Assembly (NCBI RefSeq): GCF_003268475.1
Contig: NZ_MCIF01000002.1
Coordinates: 5,276,100 to 5,340,099, forward strand
DNA from: Thermogemmatispora tikiterensis
Lineage (GTDB): Bacteria; Chloroflexota; Ktedonobacteria; Ktedonobacterales; Ktedonobacteraceae
Reading direction: 5' to 3'
DNA: 64,000 nucleotides
Numbering within the stretch: the first letter of the stretch is position 1; each line of letters starts with the position of its first letter. Made by a program: the position numbers and the translations under genes. The notes under the pieces were generated by a model. The model was not told the origin of the DNA. It did not search any database and saw only the letters and a list, made by a program, of their open reading frames with translations. Below, one piece after another: positions 50,993 to 60,255 of this stretch.

Positions 50993-52801
50993 TCAGGAGA
51001 CTGGCAGGCGCCCCTGCCGTTGTGGGTCGCGTCCCTGTCCGCGGCTCGCCAGCGGCAGCGGTTGCGCTGCTAGCGTTGACCAGGTTCGCTGACGCCGGCG
51101 CTGGGCCAGTACGAGCGGGATGAGCAGGAGCAGGAAGGACCAGCCCCACAGGCCGCGCAACCAGCTGATCTGCAGGCCTGGGAAGAAGGGAAGCCCTGTG
51201 CGCTCCATTCCCCAGACATAGCCGGCGTAAATTGAGAGCATACAGAAGGCGGTGAAGGCCGTAGTAACGGCAAAGGCTCGCGAGCGGAGCAAGGACTGCC
51301 AGCTCTTGTCGCTTGCCAGCATGAGCAGGCTTAAGCCAACCCAGCTCACCAGATACCACGGCCAGAACCAGGTTGAGCCGACGAAGCAGAAGAGAAGCCA
51401 GGCCAGGGCCATCCAGCCAAAGAGGGCCGGAAGCGAACGGATAGAGGCAGGCCGTCGCCAGGTGTAGAGGCAGAGGCCACCGTAAGCGAGAACGAAGAGC
51501 AGGCTGGCGATAGCGTGGGCGACAATCTCAGGATAGGAACCCGTATTTGGATCAATCTGAATCAAGCGAATCTGGGCAATCGTCGCATAAAGATGTACGA
51601 GAAATTCATATGGGGTGTTGCGAGCCATCGAGGCACTGGGGTTGACCCGGAACAGGCGCAGGACTGCCCCGTGCTGCCAGAATGGCCAGTAGAGCAGCAC
51701 AATACAGCCAGTGTAAGCGAGCAGCATGGCAGCTGGTAGGCGCAGACGCTGCCAGAAGGGACGCCGCTCCTCACAAGCCAGGAGGAAGAGCAACAGACCG
51801 GGGAAGATGACAATAAAGGTAATTTTGAGACAGGCAGCCAGGGCCAGAACCAGCGTGGCAGCCAGCAGCCAGGGCAGCTGCTGACGACGCTGCCAGTGGA
51901 AGAGGAGCCAGCAGGCCAACAGGATGAGGAAGAGAATAGTGGCGTCGTTGTGGGCATTGACGCAGGCCTCCAGGAGGAGCAAGGGATTCCAGGCCAGAGC
52001 CAGGGTGGCGGTGAGGCGAACCAGACGGAGGCGCGGGGACGGGGCCTCCTGCGGCGTAAGGGCCAGGCCGCTGCTGCTCCAGAGAAGGATGGTGGCGCCG
52101 AGGTGCATGGTCAGACCGAAAAGACGCAGGAGAAGGACCATGCTCCAGACACTGCTGTGGTGAAGCTGCAGAGCCAGCCACTGGAGCAGGCTGGTGCAGG
52201 CAATCCAGGTTGGGCCATAGGCCGAGGGCTGAGTTGTCCAAAAGATGTATTGGTAGATGGGATCATGAGAGATAGCAATGGGCAGAGTGGTCAGGGGATT
52301 GAGATGGTAAATTACGCCTATGCGAGCGTAGGTAATGTAAGAAAAAACGTCTTGTGAAGTCAGAGCAGGATATAATACTAAAATGAAACCGAGGAAAGCG
52401 GTTGATAAGAGGATAAAGCGGTAGGAGATCAGAGGAGGCAAGGCGCGCAGGGCTAGCAGATAGAGCAGACAGACCAGAGCCAGCCCGCCGCCGAGCAGGA
52501 GCAGGTCGTGCCAGTTCAGCGGAACATTGTGCAGGGCCTGGTTGTCAAGGGGATGCCGCGATGAGACGAGTGGCTGGTGGGGAAAGAGAAGGTGCGTTGG
52601 CAGGAGTAGCCAGTGCTCCACCCACGAGCCGGGAAATGCCTGGTAAAAGTAGAGTGCGCGCAGGGGAAGGATGAGGCCAAGGACTATCAGGGCCATCCCT
52701 AGCAGCAGCACGAAGAAGACGGGTAATGATCCTGATGCAGGCTCCGTCATCCGCGATTCTTTTGTATAGCCTTGAGCTAGAGGACTTGCTGGGTATGTCA
52801 T
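50993..52801 (-). CDS. Polytopic membrane glycosyltransferase (mannosyltransferase-like, GT-C)
   Basis: A protein of about 600 residues with about a dozen hydrophobic helices. It resembles polyprenyl-phosphate-mannose-dependent mannosyltransferases (GT87/DUF2029 and related). After the first helix the loop contains SSRHPLDNQALHNVPLNWHD; YPALTSQDVFSYITYARIG with its D-V-F-S-Y is a recurring motif in the group, as is AWNPLLLLEACVNAHNDATI (N-A-H-N-D). It probably adds mannose or a similar sugar to an outer-face glycan or lipid. The start is uncertain: GTG 52870, ATG 52801 and ATG 52750 are all in frame; 52870 would abut the large palindrome, and 52750 has only AAGG far upstream. Confidence 0.82.
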   Translation of the reverse strand: MTYPASPLAQGYTKESRMTEPASGSLPVFFVLLLGMALIVLGLILPLRALYFYQAFPGSWVEHWLLLPTHLLFPHQPLVSSRHPLDNQALHNVPLNWHDLLLLGGGLALVCLLYLLALRALPPLISYRFILLSTAFLGFILVLYPALTSQDVFSYITYARIGVIYHLNPLTTLPIAISHDPIYQYIFWTTQPSAYGPTWIACTSLLQWLALQLHHSSVWSMVLLLRLFGLTMHLGATILLWSSSGLALTPQEAPSPRLRLVRLTATLALAWNPLLLLEACVNAHNDATILFLILLACWLLFHWQRRQQLPWLLAATLVLALAACLKITFIVIFPGLLLFLLACEERRPFWQRLRLPAAMLLAYTGCIVLLYWPFWQHGAVLRLFRVNPSASMARNTPYEFLVHLYATIAQIRLIQIDPNTGSYPEIVAHAIASLLFVLAYGGLCLYTWRRPASIRSLPALFGWMALAWLLFCFVGSTWFWPWYLVSWVGLSLLMLASDKSWQSLLRSRAFAVTTAFTAFCMLSIYAGYVWGMERTGLPFFPGLQISWLRGLWGWSFLLLLIPLVLAQRRRQRTWSTLAAQPLPLASRGQGRDPQRQGRLPVS

Positions 52802-52871
52802 CTGAAAAGGTACCCCCGCCGTGATCTGAGTACTATCCACGCCCTGGTCCTGTTGGAATGGGACCAGCACC

Positions 52872-52903
52872 GGTATTTATGCCTAGAGATAGGCATAAAT
52901 ACC
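52872..52903. repeat. 32-bp perfect palindrome between divergent genes
   Basis: GGTATTTATGCCTA (52872-52885), loop GAGA, TAGGCATAAATACC (52890-52903): 14-bp arms without a mismatch. On the minus strand a TATACT box (52912-52917) lies just upstream, so the palindrome falls at the transcription start and would be the 5' end hairpin of the glycosyltransferase mRNA, or a double-stranded operator. There is no T-run. Confidence 0.8.
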
Positions 52904-52937
52904 TAAACATAGTATACGGTCTCGTGTAAAGTGCCGC

Positions 52938-52966
52938 TTGTTCGTGGGGGCCAGGCATGGTATACT
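52938..52966 (+). promoter_or_regulatory. Promoter for the coiled-coil gene pair
   Basis: TTGTTC (52938-52943), 17 bases, TATACT (52961-52966), TGG before the -10. Transcription near 52972 lies after the open-frame ATG at 52957, so that ATG cannot be the start codon. Confidence 0.75.
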
Positions 52967-53022
52967 TTGGCAGAAGGGAGCCGCGTGCCATTCAAGCGAC
53001 TGCTTTGGGCAGAGCAAGTACA

Positions 53023-53622
53023 ATGGGCCAGTACCAGCAATGGCTACTCTGTCAGGAGACTGATCAGAGCCTGAGACGGAAACTGGAGGCGCTGGAAGCT
53101 GAGCAAGCCTCCTTGTTAGAGCAGCTCAGCCAGCTAGAGAGAGCGCAGCCGCGGCCAGAGAATCAGCTGGTGCGTCTTCTGCTGAGCGTATTGGAGGGGG
53201 AAGGGCAGCAGCAGGGTCAGCAGCAGGCGCGTGTGAATCTCTCGCCGTCCTCCTCCAGTGGTTCTGGAGCCTTACCAAGGCGCCAAACGAGCGAGGCTAC
53301 TGGGAGCTTTGGCCCCGCTCCTGCGCGGACACCATTGCCCGCCATAGGGGCTGAGCAGCGCGCTAGTAGTCTTCCTGCTCCTCACCAGGAGAGCCTGGCT
53401 CAGCTGGGATGGCCGGTGAAGTTGCAGGAGCTTGAGCTACCTGAGTGGCTCCATCGTCTGACCATCTCCTCGGGTAAAGATCGGCGCCCCGGTCCCATCG
53501 ATGAAGAGCGGATACGCACCAATCGCCTGGTACAGCGCTGGTTGGAGCGCTGGGGGCGCATTTCCCCCTCGCCATCTTCGCCCCAATCCCCCGCCTTGGG
53601 AGAGGGCCCAACCCAGGAGTAG
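53023..53622 (+). CDS. Uncharacterised coiled-coil protein
   Basis: A 199-residue protein I do not recognise. Residues about 5-45 are strongly helical with heptad-like leucines (LRRKLEALEAEQASLLEQLS). The middle (about 65-135) is Ser/Pro/Ala/Gln-rich and disordered. The C-terminus (about 135-175) contains a second ordered block (LAQLGWPVKLQELELPEWLH) and ends in Pro/Ser-rich sequence. No signal peptide or membrane helix. The start at 53023 is preferred because the promoter -10 box covers the upstream ATG at 52957. It is followed 54 bases later by another coiled-coil gene; both end at a shared terminator. Confidence 0.65.
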   Translation: MGQYQQWLLCQETDQSLRRKLEALEAEQASLLEQLSQLERAQPRPENQLVRLLLSVLEGEGQQQGQQQARVNLSPSSSSGSGALPRRQTSEATGSFGPAPARTPLPAIGAEQRASSLPAPHQESLAQLGWPVKLQELELPEWLHRLTISSGKDRRPGPIDEERIRTNRLVQRWLERWGRISPSPSSPQSPALGEGPTQE

Positions 53623-53676
53623 GAGTGAAGGCTCCTGCCGACTGACTGGCCCTATGCTCTGCTTGAGGATACTGAG

Positions 53677-55107
53677 ATGAACAACAGCGAGCAGTTGCAG
53701 CGTCTCTACAGCCGCCTGAGCCGGCGCGACATAGAGGAGTTCTATGCTGGCTATCAGCTCTGGTTAGCCGAGCAGCGCCTGGCTGTGTTGCAGGCGGAGA
53801 TCCAGGCTCTGCGTCAGCAGATTGAGCAGAACGCGGAGCGTCTGCGTCAGCTTCAACCGCCCGAGGGAGTGGTGAACCTGCTGGCTGCTCTACGCGAGTG
53901 GGGTGTCAGCGATGTCGTCTTGCTCGATCGCCTCTGCGAGCGAGGTGAAGAATGGTTACAGGCGATGTTTCACCGGCTCGATACCTGTCGTCAGCTGGGC
54001 CTCTTTGATGGCGATTATACGCGCTGGTGTGAGCACGCTCTGGAGGGAGCCTATGACTGGCTCGATTCGATCGAGGAGGGCACAGCCCCGGCTGCTGAGA
54101 TGCTGGCCCCGGCTGAGAGCGCTGCGCTTGCGGCGTGCGAAGAAGATGCGGCTGAAGACGAGCTAACAGAAGATGAGTTCTTGCGCCGCTTGCTGCGTGA
54201 AGAGGCCACTGCTGGCAGCCTGCCCGCCATTGCACCAGCGGAGGTGGTACTGGTCGACGGCTCTGAGCCTGTAGGCGTGGCGTCTCCTGCGACACCCGAG
54301 CAAGCCGCTCCCGCTGAGGTAGTTCCGCTGTCTGAGGAAGAGGTGCTCCGGGCGACCGAGGCCGAGCTGGCGAGCGAGGCTGCGATAGCAGAGGCGCCCG
54401 GTGACCAGAGCGATGGAGCGACAGAGGCGGAGACACTGGAGAGGACTGGCGAGGGACCGCAGTCCGGTGATGCTGCTGAGACGCTGGCCTCCGAAGCTGG
54501 ACTTGAGCAACCTTTCTCCTCCCTGGTAGAGCCGGCCATGCCTGAGTATGCCAGCGGCGCCACGCCTGAGGCAAGGCTGGTCCCTGAGTCAGAAGCAAAC
54601 CAGGGGCTAGAGAGCGCAGATAAGGCCGAGAGACACCTTCCCTCGGGAGAGCAGGAGAAGATGGCGTCCTCTCCTGGAGGGGCTTTCTACGAGTTTAGCC
54701 CTGCTGGCTCCCCCGAAGTCGTCTCGACAGCGGCGGAAGTGATCTGGCCCGAAGAGGAGAACCTGCTCTTCTCGGCAGAGGAGGATGCTGCCAGCGCCGA
54801 GCTGGAAGGTGATGAAAACGGTGGAGACACGGCAGATGTCTCTCAGCTCGCTGCTGCGGCTCAGGTCCAGAGCGACGCCCCGGCTGAAGCGGAGACCGCG
54901 GCTCTCGCTGAGCTGGCCGAGCAGCCGCAGGAAGAGGAAGAGCAGTCTGCGCAAGAGCCAGCCAGGAGTGAGGAAACCAGCGATTCCAGCGAAACGACGA
55001 CCATCGCTGGCGAGGCGATTCGCGTGCGGGAAGATGATGAGGATACGGCGGCAGAGCTGCGTTTCTGGCAGCGCATTTTTGGCCGGCATGGCGTCGAACT
55101 CGATTGA
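53677..55107 (+). CDS. Uncharacterised protein: helical N-terminus and long acidic low-complexity region
   Basis: A 476-residue protein I cannot assign. Residues 1-65 are coiled coil (LAVLQAEIQALRQQIEQNAE). Residues 65-130 form an ordered helical block (VVNLLAALREWGVSDVVLLD, MFHRLDTCRQLGLFDGDYTR). From about 130 to 455 the chain is Glu/Ala/Ser/Pro-rich and very acidic, with hardly any aromatic residues, and it ends in an ordered amphipathic segment (AAELRFWQRIFGRHGVELD). This shape, two interaction ends joined by an acidic tether, suggests a scaffold or linker protein. GAGG lies about nine bases before the ATG. It forms an operon with the preceding coiled-coil gene. Confidence 0.75.
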   Translation: MNNSEQLQRLYSRLSRRDIEEFYAGYQLWLAEQRLAVLQAEIQALRQQIEQNAERLRQLQPPEGVVNLLAALREWGVSDVVLLDRLCERGEEWLQAMFHRLDTCRQLGLFDGDYTRWCEHALEGAYDWLDSIEEGTAPAAEMLAPAESAALAACEEDAAEDELTEDEFLRRLLREEATAGSLPAIAPAEVVLVDGSEPVGVASPATPEQAAPAEVVPLSEEEVLRATEAELASEAAIAEAPGDQSDGATEAETLERTGEGPQSGDAAETLASEAGLEQPFSSLVEPAMPEYASGATPEARLVPESEANQGLESADKAERHLPSGEQEKMASSPGGAFYEFSPAGSPEVVSTAAEVIWPEEENLLFSAEEDAASAELEGDENGGDTADVSQLAAAAQVQSDAPAEAETAALAELAEQPQEEEEQSAQEPARSEETSDSSETTTIAGEAIRVREDDEDTAAELRFWQRIFGRHGVELD

Positions 55108-55196
55108 CTGGCTGACGTATGGGGTGACCCACTACCCTTCCTCCTCAAGCGGACAAGCAAAGGAAAGAAGGAGGCTGTGAGGAAAAGCCACCCTTG

Positions 55197-55223
55197 GGAC
55201 GGGAAGCGCCAACCCGTCCTTTT
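55197..55223 (+). terminator. Intrinsic terminator of the coiled-coil gene pair
   Basis: GGACGGG (55197-55203) pairs with CCCGTCC (55213-55219) around a nine-base loop, followed by TTTTC. Located 90 bases after the stop codon at 55107. Confidence 0.75.
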
Positions 55224-55387
55224 CTTATGTCAGCTGTTCATGCGCTCATGGAGCTGGCTGAGCCGTAACTGCTCACTTCACTGATCGACTCGGACCAAGC
55301 ATCCGGCGGCCCGCCCAGTTTCACCGAAGAGGAGAGAGCATGATCTGCCTCGGAGCAGAGAGGAGGCGAGGCGGAACTGCTCTCGCC

Positions 55388-55765
55388 TTAATAGCCTCCA
55401 GGCGGATAACCGGTGGGAGGGCCGGGATGATGGCCTGGGGGGGTGCTGGGACCGGGCATGCCCGGGATACCGGGCATGGGGACAACCGGCGGCATCTGCG
55501 GAAGCGGGCCGGAAGGAATGCGTGCCACCTGCGCAGCCTGCAGGGCTGCCGCCTTCTCCCGCTCAAGTTCTTCCACACGCTGGCGCAGTCGTTCCAGCTC
55601 TCGCCGGTCCCTGAGCGAGGCCAGAACCGCGATCACATAGAAAACCAGTGCGCCCAAGAGGAACGAAAGCAAAAGCAGCACCCCTACCGGAAGAGGAATA
55701 TGGAGGTGCCAGGAGAAGAGTGACAGCTCAACGTCGCTCAATGGAGACCCGTTTGCAGTCATCAT
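55388..55765 (-). CDS. LapA-domain-like small membrane protein with proline-rich tail
   Basis: A 125-residue protein. Residues about 20-50 form one long membrane segment with the LapA/DUF1049 look (PLPVGVLLLLSFLLGALVFY). A basic coiled coil follows (RRELERLRQRVEELEREKAA, about 53-75), then a Pro/Gly/Met-rich tail (PMPGIPGMPGPSTPPGHHPG). LapA-like proteins are small envelope proteins, often next to lipid or glycan genes. The Shine-Dalgarno is poor, and ATG-ATG leaves a one-codon choice. It converges on the acidic protein gene and is divergent from mutS. Confidence 0.7.
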   Translation of the reverse strand: MMTANGSPLSDVELSLFSWHLHIPLPVGVLLLLSFLLGALVFYVIAVLASLRDRRELERLRQRVEELEREKAAALQAAQVARIPSGPLPQMPPVVPMPGIPGMPGPSTPPGHHPGPPTGYPPGGY

Positions 55766-56088
55766 GGTGCACCGTTCAACAGCAGATCTATCGATGCGTG
55801 CTTATTGCTACATGTAGTGCCGGCGTCTCGACGCTCATGCGTGAGCTTACCTTACGAGCGAGATAGGAGGAAGAGACCGCGCCAGGAAGAGCCGGGCCTC
55901 GCGACGTGGTTCCTCCAGCCCACACGGGGATGTTCAAAGTATATGCAAAAGCTAATCGTACTGGCAACCGAGTAGGACTGAACAGCTAGCGGTGCTGACG
56001 AGCGGCAGGATGGCTAGAACGCTTTTACAAAGCGGTGGATTCGGGGTAAACTAAGCATCACGCCAAGAGTCTCTGGGAGAGGTGAACC
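55766..56088 (+). other. Intergenic region upstream of mutS
   Basis: The 323 bases between the divergent LapA-like and mutS genes hold the mutS promoter (56024-56052). No other feature is recognised. Confidence 0.5.
56024..56052 (+). promoter_or_regulatory. Promoter of mutS
   Basis: TTTACA (56024-56029), 17 bases, TAAACT (56047-56052), about 30 bases before the GTG start codon. Confidence 0.65.
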
Positions 56089-58905
56089 GTGCTATTTGAG
56101 GAGTACGAGAGAGGTCAGCAGAGCAACCATAGTCCGATCCGGTCTCAGTATCTTGCCATCAAGGAGCGCTATCCCGACACCATTCTCTTTTTCCGTATGG
56201 GCGACTTCTATGAGATGTTTGACGAAGACGCCGAGATCGTGGCGCGGGAGCTGGAGATCGCCCTGACGCGGCGCGATTTTGGGCGCGGAGAGAAGGCTCC
56301 AATGGCCGGGGTGCCGCATCAGGCTGCTGAAAGCTACATTGCTCGCCTGGTAAGTAAGGGCTACCGCGTGGCCGTCTGCGAGCAGGTCAGCGATCCGGCC
56401 CTCTCGCGGGGGCTGGTAGAGCGCGAGGTGACGCGCATTGTGACGCCGGGAACGGTAGTTGAGCCGGCCATGCTGGCTGCCAAGCGCAATAACTTTCTGG
56501 CGGCGGCGGTGATGGGACGCAACGCCGTCGGCGTGGCCTATGTGGACATTACAACGGGCGAATTTGCCACGACGCAGATTACAACGGGCGAGCCGGAACT
56601 GACTTTACAGCAGGAGATAGCGCGCATTGCCCCAGCGGAGGTTCTGGTGGAGGCCCACTATGGGCAGTCAAGCAATCGCAAGCGGCGCTGGCTGGCAGCG
56701 CTGATGAGCGAGAAGCCGCTTCCCCGCCTCGGAAGCAATGGCGACCCTGAAGGGGCGGCGGCCTTCTTGGGGGAAGAGAGCGAGCTGGAGGAGGACGATG
56801 ATGAGGATTACGCTCCGCTGGCGCGCCTCTTTAAAGGGCTGGCCGGCCATGTGACCCCCTACGATGCCCGCTTCTTCAGCGAGGCGGATGCACGCCATCG
56901 CCTGCAGACTCACTTTGGCGTCGTCTCTCTGGAGGGCTTTGGCTGCGAAAAGCTACCGCTCGCCATCCGCGCCGCCGGAGCTGTTCTGGCCTATGTGCAA
57001 GAGACGCAGAAGGAGATTGTGCCCCAGCTCGCCGCTCTGGAGACCTACTCGACCGCTAGCTTTATGACCCTTGACCCCCATACTCGGCGCAATCTGGAGC
57101 TCTTCGAGAGTGGACGCAGTGGTACCCTCAAAGGTTCGCTGCTTTGGGTGCTCGATCGTACGCGCACTCCAATGGGTGGACGCTTGTTGCGCCGCTGGCT
57201 TGGTCAGCCGCTCCTGGATATTACGGCCCTGCGTCAGCGCCAGGAGGTGATTGCCGAACTGTTAGCCGACCCGCTGGTGCGGGCGCGGCTGGGCGAGATC
57301 CTCAAAAAAATTGGTGATGTCGAGCGCCTGATCAATCGCGTGCGCCAGCGCATCGCCGGTCCGCGCGATCTCATCGCCCTGGCCAGCAGCCTGCGCGGAG
57401 CTGCGGAGATCCGTGCCGATCTGGCGGCTGATAAGGAAGGGGCGGCAGCGCTGCGCACGATGCCCTCACTGGCGACCTTGCTGCAACGGTTGGCTGATAC
57501 CGAAGACGTCGTTACGCTGATTGAGCGCGCCATTGTACCGGAGCCGCCGGCAAGCACCTCCGAGGGGGGGATCATCCGGCCCGGTTTCAACGAAGAACTT
57601 GATCAGTTGCGCGCGCTCTCGCAGGATGGGCAGCGCTGGTTAGAGCGTCTGGAGCAGCGCGAGCGGGCCCGAACTGGCATCAGCTCCCTCAAGGTAGGCT
57701 ACAACAAAAACACCGGCTATTTCATTGAGGTCTCCAATGCTCACAAGCAGCGTGTGCCTGCCGACTATCAGCGGCGTCAGACTCTGACCAACAGCGAGCG
57801 CTTTGTGACGCCAGAGTTGAAGGAGTACGAGGCGACCATTCTCAATGCGCGCGAGCGCATCAACAAGCTGGAGAGCGAGCTGTTTGCCCAGATTCGGACG
57901 GAGATCGCCGCGCAAGGCGCTGAGCGAGTGCTAGCTACAGCCCACGCTCTGGCCGAGATCGACGTCTATCTGAGCCTGGCCGAGGTAGCGGCGCGCAATA
58001 ACTATTGTCGCCCTGAGCTGAACGACGGGGATACCATTCGCATCATTGCCGGGCGCCATCCGGTTGTGGAGCAGGCTCAGCCCGAGGTGCCTTTCGTTCC
58101 TAACGATACAGAGCTGTCGAATCACGAGGCGCAGATTCTCATTATTACCGGGCCGAATATGGCGGGGAAGTCGACCTATCTGCGCCAGGTGGCGCTGATC
58201 ACCCTGATGGCCCAGATCGGCAGCTATGTGCCGGCCCAGGCGGCCACCATTGGCATTGTGGACCGCATCTTTACACGCATTGGAGCCCAGGACGACCTGG
58301 CGACGGGCCAGAGCACCTTTATGGTCGAAATGGTAGAGACGGCCAATATTCTGCACCATGCTACCCCGCGCAGTCTGGTCATCCTCGATGAGATTGGACG
58401 CGGCACCAGCACCTACGATGGCCTGGCGATCGCCCGGGCGGTGGTCGAGTATCTGCATAACAATAAGCGCTGTGGAGCACGGACGCTCTTCGCTACCCAT
58501 TATCACGAATTGGTAGAGGTAGCGCGCGTCCTGCCGCGCATCCGCTGCTTTAATGTAGCGGTCAGTGAGGAGGAGGGCCGTATCCTCTTTCTACGCAAGA
58601 TCGTCCCGGGCGGGGCCGATCGCAGCTATGGGGTGCACGTGGCCGAGCTGGCCGGCATTCCACGCCCGGTCATCCATCGGGCACAGGAGATTCTGGCGGA
58701 ATTGGAGCGCAAGGGCGAGGCTCAGGCACGACGTAAGGCTATGAAAGATATGACTATGCCCTTGGGCTGGCAGATGACGCTCTTCGCCGCGGAGCCGCAT
58801 CCAATCCTTGAGGAGCTGAAGACCCTGGATATCGAGAGTCTGACCCCGATCGAGGCCATCAGCAAGCTCTACGAGCTACAGCAGCGGGCGCGCCGTGAGA
58901 GCTGA
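56089..58905 (+). CDS. mutS: DNA mismatch repair ATPase MutS
   Basis: A 938-residue MutS. The mismatch-reading F-x-E is in LFFRMGDFYEMFDEDAEI; the ATPase has Walker A GPNMAGKSTYLRQVALITLM, DDLATGQSTFMVEM, Walker B RSLVILDEIGRGTSTYDGLA and the histidine of FATHYHELVEVA. The core and clamp domains are complete (KVGYNKNTGYFIEVSNAHKQ). It is somewhat longer than the usual 850-880 because of an acidic insertion near residue 225-245 (GEESELEEDDDEDY) in the connector region. GTG start with GAGAGGTGA just upstream. It stands alone; no mutL is nearby. Confidence 0.98.
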   Translation: MLFEEYERGQQSNHSPIRSQYLAIKERYPDTILFFRMGDFYEMFDEDAEIVARELEIALTRRDFGRGEKAPMAGVPHQAAESYIARLVSKGYRVAVCEQVSDPALSRGLVEREVTRIVTPGTVVEPAMLAAKRNNFLAAAVMGRNAVGVAYVDITTGEFATTQITTGEPELTLQQEIARIAPAEVLVEAHYGQSSNRKRRWLAALMSEKPLPRLGSNGDPEGAAAFLGEESELEEDDDEDYAPLARLFKGLAGHVTPYDARFFSEADARHRLQTHFGVVSLEGFGCEKLPLAIRAAGAVLAYVQETQKEIVPQLAALETYSTASFMTLDPHTRRNLELFESGRSGTLKGSLLWVLDRTRTPMGGRLLRRWLGQPLLDITALRQRQEVIAELLADPLVRARLGEILKKIGDVERLINRVRQRIAGPRDLIALASSLRGAAEIRADLAADKEGAAALRTMPSLATLLQRLADTEDVVTLIERAIVPEPPASTSEGGIIRPGFNEELDQLRALSQDGQRWLERLEQRERARTGISSLKVGYNKNTGYFIEVSNAHKQRVPADYQRRQTLTNSERFVTPELKEYEATILNARERINKLESELFAQIRTEIAAQGAERVLATAHALAEIDVYLSLAEVAARNNYCRPELNDGDTIRIIAGRHPVVEQAQPEVPFVPNDTELSNHEAQILIITGPNMAGKSTYLRQVALITLMAQIGSYVPAQAATIGIVDRIFTRIGAQDDLATGQSTFMVEMVETANILHHATPRSLVILDEIGRGTSTYDGLAIARAVVEYLHNNKRCGARTLFATHYHELVEVARVLPRIRCFNVAVSEEEGRILFLRKIVPGGADRSYGVHVAELAGIPRPVIHRAQEILAELERKGEAQARRKAMKDMTMPLGWQMTLFAAEPHPILEELKTLDIESLTPIEAISKLYELQQRARRES

Positions 58906-58997
58906 GCCGCGCGCTGCGCCGGATCTCCCGCTGCGGCCCTCCTCTTCCTTCGGCGGGAGAGGGAGTTTGTCTACCTGGCACGAGGGCGGCCTCTCTG

Positions 58998-59026
58998 TGG
59001 TATATTCCAAAACACAATGGTTGTGT
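58998..59026 (+). promoter_or_regulatory. Extended -10 promoter and small palindrome before the acyl-CoA dehydrogenase gene
   Basis: TGG-TATATT (58998-59006) is an extended -10 element. Just downstream ACACAA-TGG-TTGTGT (59012-59026) is a perfect palindrome at the expected transcription start, a possible operator. Confidence 0.5.
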
Positions 59027-59071
59027 CCTGTGCTTTGTTTCTGATCGATATCCAGCAAAGGAGCGTCGTCT

Positions 59072-60225
59072 ATGGCGGTTTCTCATCTCTCTCCCGAAGA
59101 AGAGGAGCTGATTGCGGCTATTCGCGAAATTGCAACCGGGCGTGTGGCGCCGCGCGCGGCGGAGATAGATCGCACAGGGAATTCCCCTGGGATATGAAAG
59201 AGCTGCTGGCGCAGCAGGATATCTATGCCATGCCCTTCCCCGTGGAGTATGGGGGTCTCGGCTCAACGAAGCTGGCGGTGGTCCGTGCTATTGAGGAGTT
59301 GTCGCGCTGCTGTGCGACGACGGGCCTGCTGCTGGCAGTGCAGCAGCTGGGGGCTATGCCGATCTTGCTGGCTGGCAGCGAAGAGCAGAAGCGCAAGTAT
59401 TTACCACCGCTGGCGCGTGGCGAGTGGCTGGCAGCCTTCGGCCTGACCGAGGCCGGTTCTGGTTCGGATGCGGCGGCCATGCGTACAGTGGCGGTGCGCA
59501 AAGGGGATCGCTACATTCTCAACGGCTCGAAGCGCTTCATTACCAATGGGGGTCTGGCTCAGGTCAATACGGTCTTTGCTCTGACCGATCCGCAGGCGGG
59601 GACACATGGTATCAGCGCCTTCATCGTGGAGCGAGATTTTCCTGGCTTCGCCGTGGGGCGTATTGAGGATAAAATGGGGATCAAAGGATCGCAGACGGCG
59701 GAGCTGATCTTTAATGATTGTGAGGTGCCAGTGGAGAACCTGATCGGGCGCGAGGGCGATGGCTTCCGCATTGCCATGCGCACCCTGGATCGCACGCGGC
59801 CCGGCATCGGGGCCCAGGCCGTGGGCATCGCTCAGGGAGCGCTGGATCTGGCTGTCTCCTATTCCAAGCAGCGGGTACAGTTCGGGCGTCCGATCGCTGA
59901 AAACCAGGGCATTCAGTTTATGCTGGCCGACATGGCCACCAAGGTCGAGGCGGCGCGCCTGCTGGTCTATAATGTGGCGGAGATGATCGATCGTGGCGAG
60001 GAGCGCTTTACAATGTACTCATCGATGGCCAAGATGTTCGCCTCGGATATCGCGATGCAGGTGACCAGCGACGCTATCCAGATCCTGGGCGGCTATGGGT
60101 ACATGAAGGAGTATCCGGCAGAGCGAATGCTCCGCGATGCCAAGATTACCCAGATCTATGAAGGAACCAATCAAATTCAGCGTCTGGTAATTGCGCGCGA
60201 GTTGCTGGCGCGAGCTTCGGCCTGA
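59072..60225 (+). CDS. Acyl-CoA dehydrogenase (one-base frameshift near the N-terminus)
   Basis: An FAD enzyme that oxidises acyl-CoA to enoyl-CoA. Translation should begin at the ATG at 59072 (AAAGGAG upstream): MAVSHLSPEEEELIAAIREI. This frame hits a stop after AAEIDRTGNSPGI. The frame shifted by one base continues with EFPWDMKELLAQQDIYAMPF and runs to 60225. Restoring one G in the GGG at 59177-59179 gives AAEIDRTGEFPWD, the normal sequence, and a protein of about 384 residues. Downstream all blocks are intact: FGLTEAGSGSDAA, GSKRFITNGG, EDKMGIKGSQTAELIFNDCE, QFGRPIAENQGIQFMLADM, and IYEGTNQIQRLVIARELL with the catalytic glutamate. A real mutation or a sequencing error is possible. Confidence 0.88.
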
Positions 60226-60255
60226 GTAAGACCGTGAGGCTGGAGCCGTGAATAA

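Noticed and set aside
52957..53022. ATG at 52957 as start of the coiled-coil gene
   Set aside because: The -10 box of the gene's own promoter (52961-52966) lies inside this extension, so it would not be transcribed.
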